Origin: Cladochytrium replicatum
Lineage: Eukaryota > Chytridiomycota > Chytridiomycetes > Cladochytriales > Cladochytriaceae
DNA: 64,000 nucleotides
Assembly: GCA_025526935.1 (NCBI GenBank)
Contig: JAHLKD010000134.1
Coordinates: forward strand, 1 to 64,000
Direction: 5' to 3'
Below the pieces are notes generated by a model, which had not been told where the DNA came from, ran no database searches, and saw only the letters and a list, made by a program, of their open reading frames with translations. The position numbers were made by a program, and so were the translations under genes. Of this stretch, positions 20,344 to 32,909 are shown piece after piece (position 1 is the first letter of the stretch; each line of letters begins with the position of its first letter).

Positions 20344-20785
20344 GAGCTTTCGGGGGACAAGACTTTCTCAAAAAGAAGCTTCAATAAGTTAAATTAAAGC
20401 AGCAAAAACAAATGACAAACCCAATGACTCCTTTTCTTTCATTGCGAATGAGAACCCATCCGTCCTGGTACTCGTGCAGAATTATCACAGGATCGGATAA
20501 CGAGAGTGGAACTTCATCGCCTTGACTGGGCTAGAAGAAAATTTGAACACCGGCGTAGCTATACAGCCATACGTCTCATTCACACCTCAAACGATGCTTG
20601 TGCAAATAAGCGATTGCCCTTGGCCATGATCGTGTGTTTGAACAACCCTAACGCCACACCCAGAGAAACTCACTCACTTTATTGAAGCTGGAGTATTGGA
20701 CTGCTTCTATGATGGTGTTATCTACTTTACTCATCTGCACAGAATACAGTGTTCAAAATCGCCTCTTTGTCCTCAGTCGTAATGT

Positions 20786-21786
20786 TCAAAATCGCCTCTT
20801 TGTCCTCAGTCGTAACGCCCAATATGCAACTCCATACAACGCCCCACCAAGGTGTCCTGCAGTATCAATCCGGCCAGATGTCACCGTTGAAGCGCGGTAT
20901 ACTTACGAAAAGTCGATTGTCAGCTTCCCATTTTTCGATATTCACAATCCACTCACGGTCATAAGCAACAAACCCTCCAACAGCAAATATTGCTGGCAAC
21001 GGAACCACGAAAAAGAGCGTCACTGTTGCTGTTGGCCAAACGAGAGCAAACAATAAACTGATTCCGGTAACCGCTCCACTCGCACCTCGCGACCCGCCAT
21101 CTCCGTAAAACCGTAGCCTTTTCAATCGGGGAAGGATATAGCGAGTGTACATCAGGTGAGCAGCAGAAGAAGCGACACCTGCGCCAATATAGAAGAGTAC
21201 AAATGCATTTCCACCGAGCATTGCCGCTACTGGGGGACCGAAAGATGTGAAGACCAACATATTGATGATAAAGTCTAAGATGGTTGAATCAGAACAAAAA
21301 CACATTGGGTTTGGCTGTCATACGAGAAAAGTCGGCATGGGAAAATGCGGATGTGACTAGAGTCCACCACCGGTTTGCCGTGAAGACGTTGTCCCATGAA
21401 ACCACGAAGTTCTATTCATTAAATGATTACTTGCTTTTCCCTTTGTAGCTGCGACACCATCGACAAACCTGATACATCTTCCTGATCAAGGAAGGATTCT
21501 CGTTCACATTGTTTTGAGCAGAAATCCAAAGCCCAAAAACAGCTGTATTGATGCCGACAATACCCCAAACGGCTGCCCCGTCAGATATTCTTGGAAATGA
21601 ATATGGATTCGACCTTCGCTGCTTTCCTCCATTTCGTGACTGTTGATACCCTCTGCTCACTAATCTTCCTGACCAATTTTTCAGAGTGCTTAGGTGATTG
21701 ACTTCGCTCTTCTGAACGTGTAAGGCAAAACAGGACGTTCGCAAGCCTGACCTGCTCCGTGAAAATGAAGCACGAAATGCCAACAT
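20786..21786 (-). CDS. Rhomboid-family intramembrane serine protease, probably mitochondrial (PARL/Pcp1-like)
   Basis: Four exons inferred: 21786-21469, 21411-21324, 21274-20903, 20856-20786, giving 282 residues. The N-terminus (MLAFRASFSRSRSGLRTSC) is Arg/Ser-rich and lacks acids, like a mitochondrial presequence. Membrane segments follow: AVWGIVGINTAVFGLWIS, then WWTLVTSAFSHADFSHFIINML. The catalytic serine is in GASGAVTG and the catalytic histidine in RHLGGALYG, encoded by the last exon after a GTATAC or GTAAGT donor (alternative sites four bases apart). Such proteases cleave inner-membrane proteins. The stop codon lies in a 33-bp tandem duplication (20750-20815). Confidence 0.82.
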
Positions 21787-21905
21787 TGCAGTCACGTGGA
21801 CAGGATGTGTTCGTTGGATCGGCAAACTATCGAGCGTTACAGCAGGCAACTGCTGCTTCCCGAAGTTGGCTGTGAAGGTTCGAAGTCAAATATGTCACGC
21901 CAGAT

Positions 21906-22980
21906 ATGATCTCACATCAATTTCAAACTTTCAAACCTTCAGGGCAAGAACGGCTGTTAGCTTCTTCGGTTGTTGTAGTTGGCGCAGGTGGAATTGGGTC
22001 CTCCGCTCTACTTTACCTTGCATGTGCAGGAATTTGTATTACTGGCTGAGTCTCGGGAAAAGAGGTTCTGAGTTTGTATCAGGAAGAATCGGCATTGTGG
22101 ACTACGATGTCGTTGATCGCAGTAACCTGCAATCGCAAATTATTCACTCGGATGAACTGTTGGGATGTTAAAAGTTCGATCAGCGCAAATAGCAATCCAA
22201 AAGTATGGTAACTGTTAAGAGCGGGTTTCAGTGGGTTTCATATTTTCCAACTCCAGTGCCAACCCAACCTGCAATGTCGAGGTTCACGACCAGGTTTTGG
22301 ATCAGACAAACGCATTAGCTATTCTAGAAAAGTAAGAACTCATAATTATTAACGCTGGTGAACTCCCTAATTTGCACAGATACAATGTTGGTGTTGATGC
22401 GTCGATAATGTTGCATGCACGGACCTTCTCAGCAATGCCTCAGTGATTCTTGGAAAACACTTGTTTCAGGAAGCGCCATCCGTATGGAAGGACAAGTGGG
22501 TAGTAGAGATCAATATGGCACAAGCTCAACCAGTATTCTGAAGTTAACAGTACATAACCACCGTGATGGCCCATGTTACTGGTGTCTATTCCCTGACCCG
22601 CCACCTGTTGAAACAGTTGCCAACTGCAATGAAGCAGGAGTTCTAGGAGTAGGTACTGGAGCTTTACCTTTTGGTCAATTATTATAGCTCATTTGACTCA
22701 TAGTTCCTGGTATTATTGGTTGCTATATTGCTCTTGAAGTTATCAAAATTGTATGTGGCCACCAAAGTAGGTTACTCCTGGTTAGTATATGCTGTAGGCT
22801 AAAATGGATAGCTGCATCTTCTGAGAAAATGCTCTTGTTTGATGGGCTTTCAGGAGTAGGCAAAGTTGTAAAGCTGAAGGGAAAGCATCCCCACTGCTTT
22901 GCATGCGGGGAACATCAAATAACTGAGCTAGTTGATTATGTGCAATTTTGTGGGTCGCCACACAATGATCAGGTTTGTTT
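21906..22980 (+). pseudogene. UBA4/MOCS3-like E1 sulfurtransferase, pseudogene
   Basis: Strong similarity to ThiF/MoeB-type E1 enzymes. It has the nucleotide-binding ASSVVVVGAGGIGSSALLYL, then [64 protein letters not shown] (the thiolate-acceptor region) and ALEVIKIVCG, and the zinc-binding HCFACGEHQITELVDY. Uba4 activates Urm1 for tRNA thiolation; MOCS3 also serves molybdopterin synthase. Lesions: a stop at the first exon junction, frameshifts near 22165, 22410 and 22465, and no rhodanese domain after FCGSPHNDQ. Several introns keep good GT/AG borders and phase, for example GTACTGG...CATAG near 22655-22705, so decay is recent. Confidence 0.75.
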
Positions 22981-23988
22981 TGCTTACAATAACTTCACTC
23001 TTCTTTACCTTGCCTCCTCTCTTTTAATCCTATGGAGGTACATTTGAGGGAGAGTGTGAAAATATGTTGCAAAATATATCACAAGTAACATACATGAGAT
23101 TGCTGTCGTAAAGCTGACCAGCTTTGTCTTGTAAAGAACCTTTTGGTCCAGAATCAATATATCTTTATTGAAATGTGACAAAGTAGCAAACCATATCGAT
23201 CACATTATTGCCAGCCAGCGGGATATGAATTTTTGTCATGCATTTTGGCATGGACCGCCGCCAATTCCCTCCACCAACTTTATTCATTGTCACTTTTATT
23301 TGGTTTCATCCAAATACTTTTCTAATTTTTTTCCCTACCTTCAGCAATGACATCATAGCGCAATATGCATCTAGTTGTCTTGTTTTCTCAACTTCTTACC
23401 GTAGTCTCGTTTATGTCGAAATGTATAAATAGCTCAACCCCCTCTTCTAATAAACATCAGCCAGAGCTGAACTCAAACATCATTTTCCTACCTGTCTCCG
23501 GTCCCTGAAACAGGCCCTGGAGGTCACAGACCTCTGTTTCACCCTAGCCTTGTTATCGCGCCAAAAGTGCAATATTTCGACCCGTTAGAATCCTCCAACG
23601 ACAGTCCCCATAATATATTAAGTTTCTGATTTATAGGCAAACCTGAATCTGAAATAAGGGTGTAACAGGTTTTCATGTAAAACAGTGTGTGAGATTATGT
23701 TGACCAAAAGAACTTCTGAAAGCACGCTGATGTTTATTGGGCAAAAAAAACAAGATTCAAAGATAGCGAATGCACTAAAGGCATCTGCACTCTACCTCCA
23801 AATAATGACCAGATGACCACAGAAACAAATTTTAAGGAAAGGTTTTCTTATTCAACTGTTCCAATGCGAAATCTGCTGCCAATGTAAACAGCGACAACTT
23901 CTCCCATTGAGGTGCAGACAATGGCATCCAAACCTTATTTCTTATGTTATGGTAATGTCGGTGTATTTATTGCTAACAATGCTGACAC
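22981..23988. other. Gene-free stretch, possible solo LTR of another family
   Basis: No coding region seen. At about 23419-23450 a TATAAATAG box is followed within 30 bp by AATAAACATC, then pyrimidine-rich sequence to about 23560. This compact promoter/poly-A arrangement is typical of an LTR, but no second copy is in the window and I could not fix its ends. Confidence 0.4.
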
Positions 23989-24557
23989 TATGGATCAGCA
24001 GGTTTTTGGGTCTTCTGGGTCGGGTTCGGGTCCATTGACAAAATGTAGCTGATCCGATAGTGCAGGATGGGTCAGATCAAGGTCTGGTATCGGGTCCAGA
24101 AGCAAAACCCTTATCGGGTTGAGGTTTAGATCCGTGTAAAACTCGACCTCATAAGAAAAGATAGAATCAAGCCATTTGTATTTTCTGTCCACCCGGACAC
24201 TTTCCAAGATGACAATCAACGTTTTGTAACAAATTTTATAAAAATCTTTTCTATCCACAACAGACCTTGAGAGCTGCACTTTCTGTCCACGCAGACACTT
24301 TCCAAGAAAACACAATCGAGATTTGTTTTACCTTCTTCTAGTTCAAGTTCAAACACAAAACGGACATGGTCAGGGTCGGGTACAGGTTTCGATAACTGCA
24401 GGTCCAGGTTTGGCACTGCTGCCTGCAGTGACCCAGCAGGTCCAGGTTTGGCGCTGCTGCCTGCAGTGACCCAGCAGGTCCCCGGACCTACCCAACATTC
24501 AGGTTTTTTTTGGGTTGACTTTCTAACCCGGACCCGACTCCGACCCGCCAAACCTTA
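23989..24557. mobile_element. hAT-derived MITE (569 bp) with 8-bp target duplication
   Basis: Left end TATGGATCAGCAGGTTTTTGGGTC and right end CCCGACTCCGACCCGCCAAACCTTA match the two ends of the hAT copies at 8263 and 4206. Inside are GGGTC motifs and two TGTCC-N4-GACA boxes (about 24186 and 24290) with the CTTTCCAAG tail variant. It has no transposase. Flanks are GCTGACAC (23981-23988) and GCTGATAC (24558-24565), a 7/8 match and the duplication length expected of hAT. A 49-bp unit (CAGGTCCAGGTTTGGC...GTGACC) is tandemly doubled at about 24395-24480. Confidence 0.85.
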
Positions 24558-24658
24558 GCTGATACTAATTTTAGAGAAATGTATATTATCATTCATTTTC
24601 ACAGTAATGCAAAGGAGAATATGGCATGAATCACAACACGTCACCATCCACTCTTTTT

Positions 24659-27826
<3,168 letters not shown>

Positions 27827-28868
27827 TTACAGCTTGCGTATCAATTTCCTTGCCCCAATGAAATAATTCATCACAAAGCTCTCTGAGGCAGGCATCCCAG
27901 AAGATAATGACCATTTGGAAATCAGAGGATTAAGATGCAATCCGCGAAGGTCCAGAACTTCACATCCAGCCTCTTCCACCCATCGTTCAAGCTCTGCCGG
28001 CTTGACGTATTTCGCGTGATTATGCGTTCCCGGGTCAACCAGACGCAGAACATATTCTGCCATTCCAATAGTCAAGAGATAAGACAAGGCAGTCCTGTTA
28101 ATTGTCGAAAACACCAATGTACCGCCGAGCTGGAGAAAGATGTAAGCATGAGATCATCGCTTTGCGGGAGCTCATACCCTTGTGAGCTCACTGCAGACCC
28201 GGACAAATCCTGCTTGGTCTTCGACATGCTCTATAACCTCAGATGCAAAGACGCAATCGAATTGTTCTCCATCGGAGGCGAGTTGTTCTGGTCAATGCAG
28301 TAAGCGATACAATACACCAAACTGGATCAGTCTACCTGCAGTAGTGTTCCTGTATTCCAATGACCCTTCGCCGAGTTTGAACAAGGGGTCTCTTGTTGCA
28401 TGCCATCGGGCCATCTCCACGTTCTCGGGAGCAGCATCCGCACCAACTACTTTAGCCCCCATGCGTGCGAGCGACTTACACATAAATTACTACAAGCTGG
28501 ATTATGAATGCGTTAAGAATAGTCACCTCTGAAAGAATTCCACCACCGCAACCAATGTCCAGAACTCTCAACCCCGCCAGTGGGCGGGAAAAATCGTTTG
28601 AATCACTGGCATCATTGTTTCTCGATTCCGTTTGAACGTGATTTGTCACAAAATCACTTATATATCCAACCCTCACTGGATTCATTTTGTGGAGCAACCG
28701 ATAAGGCCCATTCGGATCCCACCATCGTTCCGCCGATGCCGCAAATTTCGCAACTTCCGCCGCATCGACTGTGTTAGTTTTCAGGGTAGTTTGATTCGAA
28801 CGGAATCCTCTTGTGTTGCCAGCAACAACCAATCTGAGAGTGCGAACAAAAAGACGTGGGCGTTTCAT
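27827..28868 (-). CDS. COQ3: Coq3-like O-methyltransferase of ubiquinone synthesis, mitochondrial
   Basis: Four exons inferred: 28868-28527, 28474-28336, 28287-28178, 28129-27827; 297 residues. The N-terminus ([20 protein letters not shown]) is a basic mitochondrial presequence. Then [35 protein letters not shown], the SAM-binding motif [48 protein letters not shown] and [12 protein letters not shown], and the UbiG/Coq3-typical [15 protein letters not shown]. The protein methylates polyprenyl-dihydroxybenzoate and demethyl-ubiquinol, on the matrix side of the inner membrane. Exon joins restore the motif exactly (GILSE/SLARMGA). Its start lies about 110 bp from the earliest ATG of the divergent TDP1 gene. 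Confidence 0.92.
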
Positions 28869-29089
28869 TGTGGCTTGCTTAGGATGGATCTGGCGGTTGG
28901 GTGGACTTGCGATGAGTGCACGTTCATCAACAAGGCGAGCAGAGTACTGGATCTGGATTAGAGCATTATATCTAATTGGAATGGACGTAGAAGCTTTTGG
29001 CACTTCAGTGCGAGATCTGTCTTGCTGTCAAACCGGCCACCTCTTACATACCTGTGGTTTATGATGCGGACCTTGAGCTCGCCATTCGA

Positions 29090-31025
29090 ATGTCGCTTCA
29101 AAATGATGTTGGGTGTGCAAGTGGTGCCTCAACGACGGACGAACGGAAGGAGAACATACGTAATGGGAGTCGGTTAGCCTGAGTGGATGGAGAAACAATC
29201 TTGAACTAATTAGCGTATTCATGCAGGGAAAGAAAAGCCTTTGGAAACGTCGTTAAAAAGAAGCGCCTCGATTGAAATGAGACCAGAGGGCAAGAGGGCA
29301 AAGCTTGATTCTCTCAAGTACCCAGATGGAAAGATTGCGCTTACATATGTAAAGGGATTCAGCCGAGCTGAGTATATGTCCTTTGAAGATCTTATTGACA
29401 AGGTGCGCAAGAAATTCGGAGATTTGTTATTGATGCTAATGGATATCAGGCAAACCTCAGAAAGATTGTGATCTCTGGATTTCAACTAAATGAGGATTGG
29501 CTGTTCTCAAAAGTAGGATATTGCAGTTTGCAACTCTCTTGAACATGCTTACATCTACAAAGCTCCCATCAAACATCAGCATTTGTCTTGTTCGGCCTGA
29601 ATCGGGATTTCCTTCAAGTATGATCGATCAGAAAAACCCCAAAGTTCTTCGAGTCTTTCCTCATGAGACTGCGCAAGGGTGTATGCATGCCAAAATAATG
29701 GTAATTGAAATGTCGAAACCTCATCTCCAGTTCTTCTGATCAAGTCTGCAGGTTCTCGTTTTTGATAGCTTCGTTCGTATTGTGATCGGTTCTGCAAATG
29801 TTGTACCATACGACTACGAGCTATTGGAAAATATCCTATTCATCCAGGTGCGTGGAAATCAGTCCCTTGTGCCCCTCGATCGCGCTCATTCGAACAGGAC
29901 TTTCCTCTCCTCACCGAAGCTCAGAGAACCCGAAATCAATTCTCGTTAGATCTTGAGGAACTTTTGTTCGGGCTCAAAATCCCCTCACAAGTCGTTGATG
30001 TCGTCCGCCTGTATGACTATTCGAAAGCTACTGCGACACTTGTTGTCTCGAAGCCTGGCAAGCATGTATCCGACAGAGCAAAATGGGGCCTGGGTCGGCT
30101 CACCACAGTCTCAGAGAAGATTCTAGGAAAGGATATGAGCGCGTTGCGAATAGAGTACTTGGGCAGCAGTTTGGGAGCGCTTAGTGAATCGTGGATGGAG
30201 TCGTTTTACAACGCTAGTCGAGGAATTGAGCCTTCGAAAACGCCTGCTCCGCGGAAGAAGGCCGATCCAGCGTCGACGAGCGGCGAAAGCGGAAAGAAAG
30301 AGCAGTTGGTGGACGTTAGAGTGATTTACCCGACGAAACAGACGGTTGCCAGTTCGAATCTTGGTCCACAGGTCGCTCTAATGTTACAGTCTTTCTGTTT
30401 TTGGCTAACATGTTGTGACAGGGGGCAGGGACAATATGCTTCAGCAAGACTTACTGGCAAAAAGAAGGATTTCCTAAACGTGTGTTTTATGACGCGAGGT
30501 TAGTTTAATTGGTTATGCGCACATGGCTGTTATCAAATTGAGAACATAACGCACAGATCAAAGCGAATGGGAAGCCTAATGCACGCCAAAGTAGCGATCG
30601 GGTACGACCCAAAGTATACCAGAGAAGTGCGAAAGCTTTTCGAACCGGAGCAAACTGTAGCAGCAAAATCTGGAGTTTGGAAATGTGTCGGCTGGTATTA
30701 TATCGGGTGAGCCCTTGATAACCTTTTTTTCCTTTGCACCTCCTGATCCCCAGCTGCAAGGAGTGCGAACTTTACTCAGTCAGCTTGGGGATCCTACAAT
30801 TGGACAAGATCAAAGGAACTTCAGCTGACAATTAAGAACTGGGAGCTCGGATGTGTATTCCCCCTCGTCGTTCATGTAGAGGCAACAAGCACTCTCCAAG
30901 GAACGTCTGACTCTGAGAGGCCTTCTCCCGGACTCGAAAGCCAATTTCGCCTGATTGCACCACACGTTATCGAACCAAAGCCGTACAGTTCGAATGATCA
31001 GCCATGGAGCACTGACCATTGGTAG
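29090..31025 (+). CDS. TDP1: Tyrosyl-DNA phosphodiesterase 1 with N-terminal ubiquitin-interacting-like motif
   Basis: Multi-exon gene of the HKD phospholipase superfamily. DADLELAIRMSLQ at about 29060-29100 resembles a ubiquitin-interacting motif. ALTYVKGFSRAEYMSFEDLID follows. The first HKD motif is GCMHAKIMV (about 29680), with VRIVIGSANVVPYDYE after it. The second is SLMHAKVAIGYDP (about 30580), then YYI(A)ARSANFTQSAWGSYNWTRS across an intron (GTGAGCCC...CCCCAG). TDP1 hydrolyses the 3'-phosphotyrosyl bond left by stalled topoisomerase I, in the nucleus. The end at 31025 is firm. The start is uncertain: ATG 29090 lies inside the motif, and ATG 28981 is in a different frame, so a small upstream exon probably exists. 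Confidence 0.85.
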
Positions 31026-31190
31026 AAATTGTAAACATTAATCAATCCTGAAATGATATCAAGCCACATCAATTGTTCCACATATGTGACATTGTGATTG
31101 GCACACATATGTGTCGATGCTGCAGATTAAATACATATTCCAGAGTAACTTCCCTCCAGAACACCACAAAAATTGCTTCGTAGCTCCGCG

Positions 31191-32275
31191 ATGAACTTTG
31201 CCGGGATGCTTTTCAACCCGATGCAGTCTGGGTCTGCCCAAAGGAGGGAGGCTAGGCTGGAAGAGGCCAAGAGAGAGACAGAGCGGAGCTTGCGGGGACT
31301 GCGTAGAGATCGCGGTCAGTTGGAGCAGAAAGAAAAGATGTTGATGGCGCAGATCAGGGATTACGCTCAACGGGGGGAAGACAGCAAAGCTCGGGTTGTT
31401 GCAAAGCAGCTCGCCTCGTACCGTTCTGCGTGGAACAGAAATCTCGAAGCGGAAGTGAAACTAGCTACCAAAGACCAGGTGGGTATTTCAGACTTGCTTT
31501 GGATTTGACAAATCTGATGTTTGCAACATTTTGTCAGATGATGAGAGCGGATCACCGAATCAACCGAGCAGAGATGGAAGGAATCAAGAGGATTCGGTAT
31601 GCAAATGGAGAGAACAGCCTGAAGACAACGAAGGAGCGGACCCAAAGATACATCACGAGCATGAATGAGTACGAGCTAATGGAAGAGATGGGTGAGTAAG
31701 ATGATTGATCCCAATTTGAACCAAGTTAACGCATAACTTCGAAAGTGAATGATGCGATGAACGACATATACTCGGTAAGGTGGTATGTATTGTAATCTGG
31801 AAATATGAGCGCTGACCGTCACGGCCCAAAGGACGACCCGGCGGATACAACTCCAGTCGACATCGACGATATCGTTCATGAAGTAACTACGAAAGCCCAG
31901 CGCGCGAAGGAGGCCCGCAAATCTGCCAAAGAGCGAATGCCACACTTCCCGTCTGTCAACGGACTCGGTGAGGGTGTTGGGTACTTTATCAACATTCAAC
32001 GATATGACGACTCAGCAGTTGGAGCGAGCATCGAAGTTTCAACGCTGGAAATATCAGTTGATATGTTGAAGAGGCAGATTAGCGAGGACGCATATGCGGT
32101 GGCTCAACTTGGGCTAGTTGGTCAAGGGGAGGACGTAGTCGGACGGGGAATTGTCAAGATGTTTGTGGTTGGGTATGAAGATGAGGAGGGGGCGTTTCGA
32201 CCATTTGAGTTCACTGAGAGCTTAAAGGCATTGGGGATTCGCAGTGGGCAGACATTGCTGGTGAAGGCACTGTGA
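31191..32275 (+). CDS. ESCRT-III (Vps2/CHMP2-like) protein with extra C-terminal domain
   Basis: Four exons inferred: 31191-31478, 31538-31691, 31746-31774, 31832-32275; 304 residues. Helix 1-2 region: MLFNPMQSGSAQRREARLEE and RGLRRDRGQLEQKEKMLMAQI, then AKQLASYRSAWNR, the CHMP2-type basic core. Exons 2-3 give EYELMEEMVNDAMNDIYS, matching the Vps2/CHMP2 MMNDAIDDAM helix, then PVDIDDIVHEVTTKAQ. Most family members are 200-230 residues. This one continues for about 85 more (EVSTLEISVDMLKRQISEDA... to SLKALGIRSGQTLLVKAL), which has the beta-grasp-like pattern of a ubiquitin-like fold. ESCRT-III polymers cut membrane necks at endosomes. The family call rests on the N-terminal half; the tail assignment is inference. 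Confidence 0.72.
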
Positions 32276-32333
32276 GGATTTTGGTCTTCCCGAAACCGTG
32301 TATTTCATAATAGTGTAGTAATCATCCATCATA

Positions 32334-32672
32334 TCAATGCGTCAAGTACTTCCGGCCCTTCAGCATGCGTCTCTTCAAAATCTTCCTTCCGTTCAGTGTT
32401 TTCAATCTGGCAAGGAATCCATATCGCCGTTTTCGTCGCAGGTTTGAAGGCTGGTACTCCCTTCCGAAGGTCACCGATCGAGAAAGCAGCAGCGACGATG
32501 GAGTTTGCAATGCACCGAACATGGTAGTTGGTGATCGTAAGTTGTTTGCAGAAAGAATAGAAGGCGATCGTGTCGTCAGAGAGTGTGACGCGAGAGTCGC
32601 CAGCGAGCGCTGGGCAGGTCTTGAAAACGCGGCGATGGCATTCGCACAGCAACGAGAAACAAACGAGAGCAT
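32334..32672 (-). CDS. Mitochondrial large-subunit ribosomal protein bL34m
   Basis: Single exon, 112 residues from ATG 32672. The C-terminal 45 residues ([20 protein letters not shown], then [19 protein letters not shown]) are the complete bacterial-type L34. The first 65 residues are Ser/Ala/Arg-rich, as in a mitochondrial import signal. It binds 23S-type rRNA in the mitoribosome. Convergent with the ESCRT-III gene (59 bp apart) and divergent from CDC50. Confidence 0.93.
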   Translation of the reverse strand: MLSFVSRCCANAIAAFSRPAQRSLATLASHSLTTRSPSILSANNLRSPTTMFGALQTPSSLLLSRSVTFGREYQPSNLRRKRRYGFLARLKTLNGRKILKRRMLKGRKYLTH

Positions 32673-32909
32673 CGACCGCGTGGCTGGGAGGAGTACAGCC
32701 ACAGCAGCAGCCACACTCCACAGCCCAGCCACAGAGGAACGCCGCTCGGATATTGCACACGGAACTCAGGTGGGAAGGGCGGAAAGTTTGAAGCTCAGCA
32801 TGGGCAATAGGGACGGATACTAGCTGCGTTGATTTGGTGTTTCTGCTGCTTGCTGTCTGTCACAACTCGGGCTGCCCCCTCTCTGTCACCTTTGTTTCAT
32901 TGAACTGAA

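Noticed and set aside
31805-32275. Independent gene starting at ATG 31805
   Set aside because: Removing 31775-31831 joins the frame to the ESCRT-III exons in phase, and DIDDIVHEV matches the family's C-terminal helix, so it is exon 4.
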